The notes below the pieces were generated by a model that saw nothing but the letters and a program-made list of their open reading frames with translations, made no database searches and was not told the origin of the DNA. A stretch of DNA of 64,000 nucleotides from Acidithrix ferrooxidans (GTDB lineage: Bacteria > Actinomycetota > Acidimicrobiia > Acidimicrobiales > Acidimicrobiaceae). The translations under genes and the position numbers were made by a program. Location of the stretch: NCBI RefSeq assembly GCF_000949295.1, contig NZ_JXYS01000007.1, positions 1 to 64,000 of the forward strand, written 5' to 3'. Positions 35,861 to 44,830 of the stretch are shown one piece after another. Every line of letters begins with the position of its first letter. Position 1 is the stretch's first letter.

Positions 35861-37210
35861 ATGAGCTACAAGAGCTCAATCAAGCGATTCCTTACTAAGA
35901 GCGGAAAAGGAGTAGCCCTTTCGCTCTCTGTGGCTACATTGGCGGCAGCTTGTGGCTCGACGACGGCTAGCAGTTCCACCACTGCGGCTCCAGCGACGAC
36001 CCAAGCAGGCGTGGTTCACCTGACCTTTTGGTCTTGGGTACCTGGCCTTCAAACGTCGGTCAATCTTTGGAACAAATCGCATCCAAATATTCAAGTCAAA
36101 CTAGACGAAGTTACTTCAGGCGCAGCTGGAACCTATGCCAAGATGTTTAGTGCCTTGCAAGCTGGTACTGCACCAGATCTTGGTCAGGTTGAATATCCGG
36201 TTATTCCCAACTTTGAGCACGTAGGTGGCTTGGTAAATCTTGCAAACTATGGTGCAGCATCTTACAAGAGCAAGTTTGTGCCATGGACCTGGAATCAGGT
36301 AAGCCAGGGGTCTGCGGTCTATGCTATTCCTCAAGATACCGGTCCTATGGGTCTTTTCTATCGTGCAGATCTCTTCACAAAATACGGTTTGACGGTTCCA
36401 ACTACATGGGCTCAATATCTCGCTGATGCTCAGAAGCTTCACGCCGCCAATCCAAATGCCTATATCGCGGCCTTCCCGGCATCGGATTCAGCATGGTTCT
36501 CGGCACTTGCGTGGCAAGCGGGCGCGAAGTGGTTTTCCACTAAGGGTAATTCATGGGTTGTAAATATGGCAGACCCGGCAACTCTACAAGTGGCGAAATT
36601 GTGGCAGACTATGGTTGCGGATCATCTTGTCAAAGTTGAGCCGGACTTTGCAACTGGCTGGTATAAGGACTTGTCAGATGGCACAATTTTGACTTGGCCA
36701 ACTGCAGTATGGGGTCAAAATACCATCGCCACCAACGCTTCAACGACTTCAGGAGATTGGCGAGTTGCTCCAATGCCAAACTGGACCTCCACTCCTAGCA
36801 ATGGTAACTGGGGTGGCTCAACTACCGCAGTCTTCAAGGGAACAAAGTATCCAGCACAAGCGGCACAGTTCGCTGAGTGGCTAAATACAAACAGCGGAAG
36901 TCTTAACAATATGATCACAACGGGTGGCCTTTATCCAGCTGATATCGCTGGACAGTCCCTGCCTGCTGATAATTCGCCCGTTGCATTCTATGGTGGTCAA
37001 AATATCTGGAAAGTATTCAAGGCTGGATCTGCGATCGTAAACACCAACTTCCTCTGGGGACCATTGATGAGCACGACCTTTACTCAGTTGAATGATGCCT
37101 TTGCTAAGGCGACGACTGGAACCGGTACTATCGGATCTGCGGTCTCATCTGCTCAGGCATCTACAGTAACATCCATGAAGCAGCAAGGCTTCTCGGTTAT
37201 CACCGGTTAG
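35861..37210 (+). CDS. Sugar ABC transporter substrate-binding lipoprotein
   Basis: 449 residues. The signal peptide has K-R near the start, a hydrophobic core V-A-L-S-L-S-V-A-T and a lipobox L-A-A-A-C with Cys31 as lipidation site, followed by a Ser/Thr/Ala linker. The rest is a family 1 solute-binding protein (F-W-S-W-V-P-G, F-S-A-L-Q-A-G-T-A-P-D-L, G-G-S-T-T-A-V-F). It captures an oligosaccharide outside the membrane; the galactosidases nearby suggest a galactoside. The ATG has AAGGGGG eight bases upstream, a very strong site. An intercistronic hairpin at 37229-37282 probably keeps this product more abundant than the permeases. Confidence 0.93.
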   Translation: MSYKSSIKRFLTKSGKGVALSLSVATLAAACGSTTASSSTTAAPATTQAGVVHLTFWSWVPGLQTSVNLWNKSHPNIQVKLDEVTSGAAGTYAKMFSALQAGTAPDLGQVEYPVIPNFEHVGGLVNLANYGAASYKSKFVPWTWNQVSQGSAVYAIPQDTGPMGLFYRADLFTKYGLTVPTTWAQYLADAQKLHAANPNAYIAAFPASDSAWFSALAWQAGAKWFSTKGNSWVVNMADPATLQVAKLWQTMVADHLVKVEPDFATGWYKDLSDGTILTWPTAVWGQNTIATNASTTSGDWRVAPMPNWTSTPSNGNWGGSTTAVFKGTKYPAQAAQFAEWLNTNSGSLNNMITTGGLYPADIAGQSLPADNSPVAFYGGQNIWKVFKAGSAIVNTNFLWGPLMSTTFTQLNDAFAKATTGTGTIGSAVSSAQASTVTSMKQQGFSVITG

Positions 37211-37228
37211 GAAGTACCAAAAGGATCG

Positions 37229-37282
37229 GATTAGGTTGTGGTAGTTCACTTTTAGGCGCTGTGAACCACCCACAACCTAATC
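37229..37282 (+). terminator. Intercistronic hairpin after the binding-protein gene
   Basis: GATTAGGTTGTGG (37229-37241) pairs exactly with 37270-37282, and TTCAC/GTGAA forms an inner stem. It lies 18 bases past the stop, with no T-run, between the binding protein and the first permease. This is the usual place for an attenuating or mRNA-stabilising hairpin in sugar ABC operons. Confidence 0.65.
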
Positions 37283-37330
37283 TGTGGAAACTTTGGTAGC
37301 CTTTGGACAAGTTAAGGAGTTAGCTCTAGG

Positions 37331-38299
37331 GTGGTTTTAAGTTCTGCTCCGCCAAAGGGACAAGCAGATGTCCCTCAGCGACGTCGCATAAAAGATAAAT
37401 CTTCGAAGATGGGGGCCCCTCTGGCATTTATGAGTCCCTTTTTACTTCTATTTGCTATCTTCTTTCTGCTGCCAATTGGGTATGCAATCTATGAGAGCTT
37501 GCTGCAAATAAAGGTTTCGGGCCTTGGGATAGGTCCCAATTCCACAACTACTCAATTCGCCGGATTAGCCAACTACGCAAAAGTTCTTGCAAACGCCTCC
37601 TTTATCTCCGGGGTTGGACGCGTTTTAGAGTTTGGGATCGTACAGGTTCCCATAATGCTCATCTTGGCCACGACCTTGGCACTGCTGTTAGATTCGGCAT
37701 CTGTCTATCTAAAGAGGTTCTTTCGGCTGGTCTTTTTCTTGCCATACGGAATTCCTGGAGTAATAGCGGCAATTCTTTGGTCTTTTCTTTACCTACCTGG
37801 ATTGAGCCCAATTGTTTCAATATTGAAAGGTGTTGGCTTTGGGTCGATCAATTTTCTTGGAATTCACTCTGTCTTGTGGTCGATTGCAAATATCGTAACT
37901 TGGGAGTATACCGGTTACAATATGCTCATTATCTATGCCGGTCTTCAAGCGATTCCTCAGAGCTTATATGAGGCTGCGCGCATAGATGGAGCGAGCGAAA
38001 TCCAGGTGGCCTTTAGGATAAAGATTCCGCTGGTCGTCTCTTCCCTGGTTCTTACCGCAGTATTTTCAATCATTGGAACCCTTCAGCTCTTTAGTGAGCC
38101 TCAGGTTCTAAGGTCTGTTACGACTAACATCAGTTCTTCATTTACTCCAAACCTTCTGGCTTATACAAAAGCCTTCGTCGAGAATAATCCAAATTTCGCG
38201 GCCGCAGCTGCTGTAGTTTTGGCGGTCGGAACATTCATCCTCTCGTTTGGATTTTTGAAATTGGTTCAGCGTCGAGCTCTAAGTGAGGTTGAAGTATGA
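37331..38299 (+). CDS. Sugar ABC transporter permease (MsmF/UgpA type)
   Basis: 322 residues from a GTG at 37331. Six membrane segments are expected; the first is around P-F-L-L-L-F-A-I-F-F-L-L and the later ones surround the EAA loop E-A-A-R-I-D-G-A-S-E-I-Q, which docks the ATPase. The Arg/Lys-rich cytoplasmic N-terminus with P-Q-R-R-R-I-K-D-K is typical. It pairs with the next permease, overlapping it by 4 bp (ATGA). It forms half of the channel for the sugar bound by the lipoprotein at 35861. Confidence 0.92.
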   Translation: MVLSSAPPKGQADVPQRRRIKDKSSKMGAPLAFMSPFLLLFAIFFLLPIGYAIYESLLQIKVSGLGIGPNSTTTQFAGLANYAKVLANASFISGVGRVLEFGIVQVPIMLILATTLALLLDSASVYLKRFFRLVFFLPYGIPGVIAAILWSFLYLPGLSPIVSILKGVGFGSINFLGIHSVLWSIANIVTWEYTGYNMLIIYAGLQAIPQSLYEAARIDGASEIQVAFRIKIPLVVSSLVLTAVFSIIGTLQLFSEPQVLRSVTTNISSSFTPNLLAYTKAFVENNPNFAAAAAVVLAVGTFILSFGFLKLVQRRALSEVEV

Positions 38300-39174
38300 G
38301 TATCGCTCCACCAATTGCACCTGAGCGCCAGAGGGCGCCTTTTCGCAAGAGTTCAATTTTGGCAATGGCCTTTATGTTTGTGATGGCTACCTACTTTTTG
38401 CTTCCCGCTTATTGGCTGGTAATTTCATCGACCAAGGGGCCTACTCAGCTATATGCCTCGCAAGGTCTTTGGATTAGTGGCTTCAAGCTGTTCTCCAACT
38501 TGAGCGGTCTGTTTAGTTACAATGGTGGGATCTATCTACAATGGATAATTAATACCGTTTTATATGCTGGAATCGGTGCGGCGGTCGCAACGCTGATCTC
38601 TGCGCTTGCCGGGTATGGCCTCTCTAAATACAACTTTAAAGGTAAAGAGCTGATCTTTTCCATAATTTTGGGAGGAGTGTTGGTGCCAGGTACCGCATTG
38701 GCTTTGCCGCTGTATCTCTTGCTTGCGAAGGTGCATCTGACCAATACTTACTGGTCCGTCTTGATTCCAGCCTTTGTCTCTCCATTTGGAGTATTTTTGG
38801 CAAGAGTCTATGCCGGAGCAGCTATCCCTAATGAACTTATTGAAGCCGGAAGAATAGATGGAGCGAGCGAATTTAAGATCTTTCGAACTATTGCATTTCG
38901 AATTATGTCGCCTGCGCTTGTAACGATCTTTCTCTTTCAATTTGTTGCTATTTGGAATAACTTCTTTTTGCCACTTGTGATGCTCTCCAATCAGAAGCTA
39001 TACCCAGTAACATTGGGGCTCTATAGCTGGGACAACCAATACGGCCAGGCTCCTCAGTTGATAAGCTATGTGGTTTTGGGTTCGTTGATCTCGGTGATCC
39101 CCCTGGTAATAGCATTTCTATCACTGCAGCGCTTTTGGCGATCTGGGCTTACTGCGGGGAGTGTGAAGCTTTGA
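38296..39174 (+). CDS. Sugar ABC transporter permease (MsmG/UgpE type)
   Basis: 292 residues with six predicted membrane helices and the EAA loop E-A-G-R-I-D-G-A-S-E-F-K-I-F. The N-terminus has the C-type permease pattern L-P-A-Y-W-L-V-I-S-S-T-K. It starts inside the stop of the first permease and its own stop overlaps the TTG start of the beta-galactosidase by 4 bp, so three genes are translationally linked. Confidence 0.92.
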   Translation: MSIAPPIAPERQRAPFRKSSILAMAFMFVMATYFLLPAYWLVISSTKGPTQLYASQGLWISGFKLFSNLSGLFSYNGGIYLQWIINTVLYAGIGAAVATLISALAGYGLSKYNFKGKELIFSIILGGVLVPGTALALPLYLLLAKVHLTNTYWSVLIPAFVSPFGVFLARVYAGAAIPNELIEAGRIDGASEFKIFRTIAFRIMSPALVTIFLFQFVAIWNNFFLPLVMLSNQKLYPVTLGLYSWDNQYGQAPQLISYVVLGSLISVIPLVIAFLSLQRFWRSGLTAGSVKL

Positions 39175-41192
39175 CGGTCTATAGCGAGAGGCTTTCTCTT
39201 CCCTTGGGACGTCCCCTCTACTTTGGTGGCGATTACAATCCAGAGCAGTGGTCGCGAGATGTTTGGCAACAAGACGTCGAGATGATGGTTGAGGCCGGAG
39301 TAAATCTGGTAACTTTAGGGGTATTCTCCTGGTCGCGCCTTCAGAGTGCTCCTGGGAAGTTCGATTTTGGGTGGATGGATGAGATCTTTGAACTCTTAAG
39401 TTCAAACGGAATTATGGTGGATTTGGCGACTGCTACAGCGTCCCCGCCGCCATGGTTAGTCCATGCACACCCTGAAATCCTCCCAAGGGATTTTTCGGGG
39501 CGGACTTTGAGTTTTGGTTCGCGTCAGTCGTATTGTCCCAATTCTAGACCATACCGTGATGCGGCGGCGGAGTTGGTCCATGCGCTAGCGCAAAGGTATG
39601 GTAGCCATAGTGCGCTAGAGATGTGGCATATCAACAACGAATACGGTTGCCATGTGACCTCATGCTACTGCGATGTCTGTGAGGTAGCCTTTAGAGAGTG
39701 GCTTGTGAAGCGATATGTCGATATCGCTGGTCTGAATTTCGCATGGGGCACGACTTTTTGGAGCCAGATCTATACCGATTGGAACCAAGTAACCCCTCCA
39801 AGGATTGCTCCTACCTTTTCAAACCCTACCCAGCAGTTGGACTACGCGCGATTTAGTTCGGACTCTCTCTTGGATTGCCTCTTGGAGGAGCGCGCTATTT
39901 TGCGTGAGGTTACACCGCAGATCCCCGTTACAACGAACTTCATGGGATTCTTCAAAGGGGTAGACCAGTTCAAATGGGCAGAGGCTCTAGATTTCTGTGC
40001 TGTTGACAATTATCCTGATCCAGCTAGTCCAACGAGTTCTTTAATCTCGGGCGCCGTTGGTGATTTGACTAGATCGGTAGGTCAAGGGCGTCCGTGGATT
40101 CTTATGGAGCAAGCTCCTAGCGCGGTGAACTGGCGTGAGATCAATGCACCAAAGGCTCCTGGACAAAATCGAGCTTTGAGTATGTCATCTATAGCTCGTG
40201 GGGCCAATGGAGTTATGTATTTTCAGTGGAGAGCTGCTAAGGCGGGTGCTGAGAAATTTCATAGTGCGATGGTTCCGCATTCGGGTCGCAATTCCCGTGT
40301 ATGGCGTGAGACCGTTCGCCTCGGAAATGATTTAAAGGCGCTTGGCAGCCTTGGATCATCTCAAACTCTTGTCGATGTTGCTATTTTATTTGACTGGGAT
40401 AATTGGTGGGCGATAGAACTCGATTCGCATCCGAGTACGAAGTTGTCTTACCCACTTGGGATTTTGGACCTTTATAGATCGTTCGCTCGGGCCGGTCGGG
40501 TAGTCGATTTTGTTCACCCAGGCTCTGATCTCTCAAGGTACAAGGTCGTTGTGGCTGCTAATTTGTATTTGGTCAAAGAGGACGCTAGCTGCGCTTTCGT
40601 CGAGTATGTTCAAAATGGCGGAGTAGGCGTTGTTACATACTTTTCTGGAATCGTAGATGAGAATGACCATGTTTATTTGGGAGGCTACCCCGGATTGTGG
40701 CGAGAGCTTCTAGGTATAGAGATTGAGGAATTTTCGCCCTTGGCTATCGGTGAATCGGTGAGCCTAAAGGGCGAGTTTCTTCAATTGCATGGCGGAAGTG
40801 GTCAGCAATGGAGCGATTCGATTAATCTTGTTGGCGCCGAGGTGCTAGTCAGCTTTGGAAGTGGTCGACTTGAGGGCATGCCGGCAATTACAAAGAATGC
40901 ATTTGGTTCAGGGAAGGCATACTATGTGTCAACTTCCTTGGATCCAGATACATGGGGATTGGTTTTGACAGATGCCCTAAGTGGTCATGAAGAAATAGCC
41001 ATTAGGCCATCCAGCGAAGATGTAGAGATTGTAAATCGAGGCAATCTCGTCTTTATCATTAACCATGGGTTGAAGACGAATCTTTCGCTGGAGGGAGACT
41101 GGATTGACGTGCTTACCAAATGCGAAGTTAGCGGTGAGCTCAGCCTTGAGCAATACGACGTTTATGTTCTCTATCGGTTAATTAGGGAATAG
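39171..41192 (+). CDS. Beta-galactosidase, glycoside hydrolase family 42
   Basis: 673 residues from a TTG at 39171 that overlaps the permease stop; GGGGAG lies upstream. The protein then begins near the typical R-P-L-Y-F-G-G-D-Y-N-P-E-Q-W. Catalytic residues are Glu157 (acid/base, in H-I-N-N-E-Y-G) and Glu313 (nucleophile, in L-M-E-Q-A-P). Four cysteines at 122, 165, 167 and 170 match the zinc site of Thermus GH42 enzymes. The trimerisation domain and C-terminal beta domain follow. No signal peptide: it hydrolyses imported beta-galactosides in the cytoplasm. Unlike lacZ enzymes, GH42 members often prefer plant- or oligosaccharide-derived galactosides over lactose. Confidence 0.93.
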   Translation: MTVYSERLSLPLGRPLYFGGDYNPEQWSRDVWQQDVEMMVEAGVNLVTLGVFSWSRLQSAPGKFDFGWMDEIFELLSSNGIMVDLATATASPPPWLVHAHPEILPRDFSGRTLSFGSRQSYCPNSRPYRDAAAELVHALAQRYGSHSALEMWHINNEYGCHVTSCYCDVCEVAFREWLVKRYVDIAGLNFAWGTTFWSQIYTDWNQVTPPRIAPTFSNPTQQLDYARFSSDSLLDCLLEERAILREVTPQIPVTTNFMGFFKGVDQFKWAEALDFCAVDNYPDPASPTSSLISGAVGDLTRSVGQGRPWILMEQAPSAVNWREINAPKAPGQNRALSMSSIARGANGVMYFQWRAAKAGAEKFHSAMVPHSGRNSRVWRETVRLGNDLKALGSLGSSQTLVDVAILFDWDNWWAIELDSHPSTKLSYPLGILDLYRSFARAGRVVDFVHPGSDLSRYKVVVAANLYLVKEDASCAFVEYVQNGGVGVVTYFSGIVDENDHVYLGGYPGLWRELLGIEIEEFSPLAIGESVSLKGEFLQLHGGSGQQWSDSINLVGAEVLVSFGSGRLEGMPAITKNAFGSGKAYYVSTSLDPDTWGLVLTDALSGHEEIAIRPSSEDVEIVNRGNLVFIINHGLKTNLSLEGDWIDVLTKCEVSGELSLEQYDVYVLYRLIRE

Positions 41193-41289
41193 AGATTTTG
41201 ATCTACCCTGAGCAGGATTGAGTTTTGCTGGTATAACGATGAATGGTAAATCTAATTTTTTCGGACATACGAGGGAGGGTAGTTTCAGG

Positions 41290-42087
41290 GTGATAGCAAG
41301 TCAGCGCCGGTCGCGCATCTTCGAAGAGTTGCGAAATCGTGGTTCGGTTAGAGTTGTTGAGTTGGCAGGTCTCTTGGATGTTTCGGAGATGACCGTTCGA
41401 CGTGATCTTGAAGTGCTTCAGGAGTCGGGTGTCCTGACCAAGGTGCACGGCGGTGCTATTGCTGTGGGCAAGAGTGCCGAGGAGCCCGGTTTCGAGGCAA
41501 AGATCTCTCAATGCGCCGACGAGAAGATGGCCATAGCGGGTGAGGCGGTCAAGTTGGTAGCGCCCGGATCCTCAGTCGCGATTTCTGGTGGAACTACTAC
41601 TTGGGCGTTAGCGAGACTACTTCCATTGGTGCCTCAAGTAACAGTCGTTACGAATTCTTTGAGCCTAGGGGTAGAGCTCCATGCGAAACACCCTTCTCTC
41701 CCGCTGATACTCACAGGTGGAATACCGACTCCTTCGGGAGCGCTGGTTGGCTTGGTAGCGGATCTGGCTATTGAATCTCTGTATGTGGATGTGTTGTTTC
41801 TAGGGGTTCACGGGATGGACCCGGATGCTGGTTTTACAACACCTAATTTGGCTGAGGCTCAAACCAATCGAACCCTTATCCGTAGCGCTCGTCGGGTAGT
41901 TGTGCTTGCTGATCATACTAAATGGAGGACAATCGGTATGACCCGGATAGCTCCGTTTTCGGCTGCTGACATACTAGTTACTGACGACGGTATATGTCAA
42001 GAGGGCCGTCGTAGCCTGAGCGATACGGTTGGTGAATTAATTATCGCCCCCGTTGTCCATGGCCTCGATGGAGTTGGGTATGTATAG
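41290..42087 (+). CDS. DeoR-family transcriptional regulator
   Basis: 265 residues from the GTG at 41290, where the product starts like other DeoR proteins (V-I-A-S-Q-R-R-S-R-I-F) and has GGGAGGG upstream; ATG 41239 and TTG 41218 are longer alternatives. The helix-turn-helix is V-V-E-L-A-G-L-L-D-V-S-E-M-T-V-R-R-D-L. The C-terminal DeoRC sugar-phosphate sensor has S-G-G-T-T-T and D-H-T-K-W. Members repress sugar operons and are released by a phosphorylated intermediate. Position between the beta-galactosidase and galTK genes suggests galactose-1-phosphate or tagatose-type effector control of this locus; that is inference. Confidence 0.88.
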   Translation: MIASQRRSRIFEELRNRGSVRVVELAGLLDVSEMTVRRDLEVLQESGVLTKVHGGAIAVGKSAEEPGFEAKISQCADEKMAIAGEAVKLVAPGSSVAISGGTTTWALARLLPLVPQVTVVTNSLSLGVELHAKHPSLPLILTGGIPTPSGALVGLVADLAIESLYVDVLFLGVHGMDPDAGFTTPNLAEAQTNRTLIRSARRVVVLADHTKWRTIGMTRIAPFSAADILVTDDGICQEGRRSLSDTVGELIIAPVVHGLDGVGYV

Positions 42088-42202
42088 AAAACTAGGTGAT
42101 CCTAGTTTTCTAAGATCGGCACTAGTTGAGTGAATTGAGTGTGGTAGCCGAGTTCGGATGGTCTTTAAATGAATTTGATGAGATATTTTGACGGGAGTGA
42201 TG

Positions 42203-42370
42203 ATGACTAAGAATCCGACTAATGCAACTGACGCCTTTGATTATGGCGATGAGGTTGTTGTGAGAGTGCACACTAGTGATGGTACGAGTATTTTACTGCG
42301 ACATGTCGATGCTATGGCGGATGCGCGGAGGATCACTTTTTATAGACAAGTAAAAGTTGAGATCGCGTAA
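42203..42370 (+). CDS. Small conserved-looking protein coupled to galT (55 aa)
   Basis: ATG at 42203 follows GGGAG with a five-base gap (ATG 42200 is adjacent). The product has a strand-like middle (E-V-V-V-R-V-H-T, then S-I-L-L-R) and ends V-K-V-E-I-A. Its TAA overlaps the galT ATG by one base, so translation is probably coupled. No known motif was recognised. It may be a small accessory protein or a short leader cistron that sets galT translation. Confidence 0.5.
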   Translation: MTKNPTNATDAFDYGDEVVVRVHTSDGTSILLRHVDAMADARRITFYRQVKVEIA

Positions 42371-43356
42371 TGACCGAACGAAGATATGATCCGACTTCAG
42401 GCGAGTGGGTAACTTTTGCAACTCACCGTCAGAATCGGACCTACAAGCCAAAAGATGACTTCTGCCCCCTTTGTCCCACCAAGGACGAGTCGGCACCCAC
42501 TGAGATTCCAAGCGAGCATTTTGAGATAGTTACCTTCGATAATCGCTTTCCGGCCTATTCGATAGATGCGCCGGTTCCTGATGTTGCTGATAGCTCCTTT
42601 TATCGAGTTCTTCCGGCTTCAGGCAGGTGTGAGGTAATTGTTTATTCCGATGACCATTCCTTGACGTTCGCGGATCTACCTTTGAGTCGTCTGCGAATGC
42701 TGGTCGAGGTGTGGATAGACCGATGGAAGATATTGGGAGAGGAGGCGGAGGTCTCCTATGTGATGCCCTTTGAGAATAAGGGTGAAGTGGTTGGCACAAC
42801 CTTGTCACATCCACACGGACAGATATATGGATATCCTAACGTTCCACCACGCGCCCAGAGGGAGCTAGAAGCCGCAGCACAGTACTTACAAGATACGGGT
42901 AGGTGTGTCGAATGCGACGTTATTGCAGCTGAGTTGGAGGGCGGAGATAGAGTTATCTATTCCAACGGATCCTGGCTAGCTTGGGTTCCTTTCTGGGCCC
43001 GATTTCCATACGAGGTACATGTGGCGCCTAAGTTGCATCGTCCAAGCCTAGTTGATCTAACAATGGATGAAAGAGCTGATTTTGCAGATATCCTTTCCGT
43101 GGTTGCTAAGAGCTATGATTGTCTCTTTGGTTTTTCGCTTCCTTATATAATGGCATTTCATCAGCGGCCCACCGACTCGGCTCAGGATTGGGATCCGATA
43201 TCTCACTTTCACGTGGAATTCGCGCCCCCTCATCGAAGTTCCGACAAGTTGAAGTATCTAGCTGGCTCAGAGTTGGCTGGTGGTGCATTTATTACCGATG
43301 TTGTTCCAGAGATGGCGGCGGAGCGGATTCGTAAAGCGGGAGCTTTGATTAAGTGA
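42370..43356 (+). CDS. galT: Galactose-1-phosphate uridylyltransferase
   Basis: 328 residues. It swaps UMP from UDP-glucose to galactose-1-phosphate. The active-site motif H-P-H-G-Q is at 147-151, with His149 as the uridylylated nucleophile. Zinc ligand candidates are Cys32 and Cys35 (F-C-P-L-C), His96 and His147, matching E. coli GalT. The C-terminal F-H-V-E-F motif is present. It starts one base into the stop of the small ORF and overlaps galK by 4 bp (GTGA). Confidence 0.95.
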   Translation: MTERRYDPTSGEWVTFATHRQNRTYKPKDDFCPLCPTKDESAPTEIPSEHFEIVTFDNRFPAYSIDAPVPDVADSSFYRVLPASGRCEVIVYSDDHSLTFADLPLSRLRMLVEVWIDRWKILGEEAEVSYVMPFENKGEVVGTTLSHPHGQIYGYPNVPPRAQRELEAAAQYLQDTGRCVECDVIAAELEGGDRVIYSNGSWLAWVPFWARFPYEVHVAPKLHRPSLVDLTMDERADFADILSVVAKSYDCLFGFSLPYIMAFHQRPTDSAQDWDPISHFHVEFAPPHRSSDKLKYLAGSELAGGAFITDVVPEMAAERIRKAGALIK

Positions 43357-44471
43357 ACCTCACATCCGTATTGGGTAAACTCTTCGACGAAAATTTCAAT
43401 CGTTCAGCTGAGGTGATTATCCGTTCGCCTGGTCGTGTGAATTTGATTGGCGAGCACACCGATTACAACGGGGGACTTTCGCTTCCGTTTGCGATCGATC
43501 GATATGTTATGGTTGGGATTTCCCGACGGGTAGACGGCCAAATCAGGTTGCTTTCAAATGATCAGAATGGAATTTTTGAGATCTCTATTGAAGATCTACT
43601 AAAGTCCCCCGCTCTAGGTGGTTGGGTGAGATATCCCCTTGGTGTCTTTCAGACCTTAATCGCTAGAGGTTTGCCCTTGGGTGGTTGCGACGTAGGAGTT
43701 GTCTCCGACTTACCCATGGGAGCTGGCCTTTCTTCGAGTGCCGCTCTTTTAGCGGGCGTTGGTCTGGCATTGATGGAGTCTTTTGGATTTGAACTTAGCA
43801 AGTCAGAGTTAGTCGAGGTCATCCACTTTGCTGAAAGTCACTACGGTGGATCCCCTGTGGGGTACTTGGACCAAATGGCAATAGTTCAAAGTAAAGCGAA
43901 TCATGCTCTCCGCATTGATTTTTCGGATAAATCGACCTTGGACGTGGGGTTACCCTTTGGCGAAGTGGCCATTTTTGATTCAAGGGTCAAACACTCTATT
44001 AGCGCTGGAGGATATGGACTTCGTCGTCGCGAATGCGAAGAAGCAGCCCAACGCCTTGGAGTGGCTAGCTTGAGTTTAGCTTCGCTAAGTGATGCCTACG
44101 ATAAATTGGATGATCTGCACTATAGACGGACGCGTCATGTTCTTAATGAAAATAGTCGTGTTTCAAGGGTGGTGGATTCTCTTCGAAAGGGCCTTGACGT
44201 CGGTATCTATTTGACGGCCTCTCACGCCTCTCTGCGTGATGACTTTGAGGTCTCCTGTAAGGAGTTGGACTTAATCGTGGACGAGGCCTTACATTTTGGT
44301 GCCAGTGGCGCAAGGATGGTCGGCGGTGGCTTTGGAGGTTCTGTGCTAGTTTTAGGAGGTGATTGGGAGGCACTTTCTAGATCGCTAGAGGTTAAATTTA
44401 ATGCGATGTCGCTGGTTGAACCAAAGGTGTTGATCGTCTCAACTACTGGGACACTCCAAAGGGTCGCTTGA
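43353..44471 (+). CDS. galK: Galactokinase
   Basis: 372 residues, GHMP kinase. It phosphorylates galactose with ATP. Motif 1 is G-R-V-N-L-I-G-E-H-T-D-Y-N-G-G (from residue 28), motif 2 the ATP loop P-M-G-A-G-L-S-S-S-A-A-L, and motif 3 the C-terminal G-G-G-F-G-G-S-V. The base Asp is expected in Y-L-D-Q-M-A. GTG start overlaps the galT stop. Last gene of the plus-strand galactoside set; two mutually exclusive hairpins follow at 44524-44557. Confidence 0.95.
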   Translation: MNLTSVLGKLFDENFNRSAEVIIRSPGRVNLIGEHTDYNGGLSLPFAIDRYVMVGISRRVDGQIRLLSNDQNGIFEISIEDLLKSPALGGWVRYPLGVFQTLIARGLPLGGCDVGVVSDLPMGAGLSSSAALLAGVGLALMESFGFELSKSELVEVIHFAESHYGGSPVGYLDQMAIVQSKANHALRIDFSDKSTLDVGLPFGEVAIFDSRVKHSISAGGYGLRRRECEEAAQRLGVASLSLASLSDAYDKLDDLHYRRTRHVLNENSRVSRVVDSLRKGLDVGIYLTASHASLRDDFEVSCKELDLIVDEALHFGASGARMVGGGFGGSVLVLGGDWEALSRSLEVKFNAMSLVEPKVLIVSTTGTLQRVA

Positions 44472-44830
44472 GAGTCCAAATATAGGAGTGTTGAGATCTC
44501 ACTTTGGCTGAGATCGATTGAGTTCAACCTATGGGTTGACCTTGCTTTTATAGGTCAGGTTCTAGGCCCTCGGAGCAGCTAGATTTTGCTTTCTTCTGCC
44601 CCAAGATACTCAAGTTTTTCTAATACATAGATCACTTGTAGTATTTTGCCGAGGAGCTTATAGGTCAACCTTTAAAGGCGATTTCAACTGCGTTGGTACC
44701 CCTAGCTTTCATAATGGTTTCGAGTTGGGATAAGTTGCCAATAGAGCTCATTCTGGGAGATCTCCCAATTGTGGTAGGTTGCGGCTTTTGCACCATCGCC
44801 CAAAAGAAGAGAGGAAAAGCTTGGTTATTT
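44472..44830. other. Intergenic stretch between convergent galK and the GT2 gene
   Basis: 359 bp. It holds overlapping hairpins at 44524-44557: TCAACC/GGTTGA with a four-base loop, or TGACCT/AGGTCA. Either may end galK transcripts. The 44693-44908 frame has no support. Confidence 0.45.
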
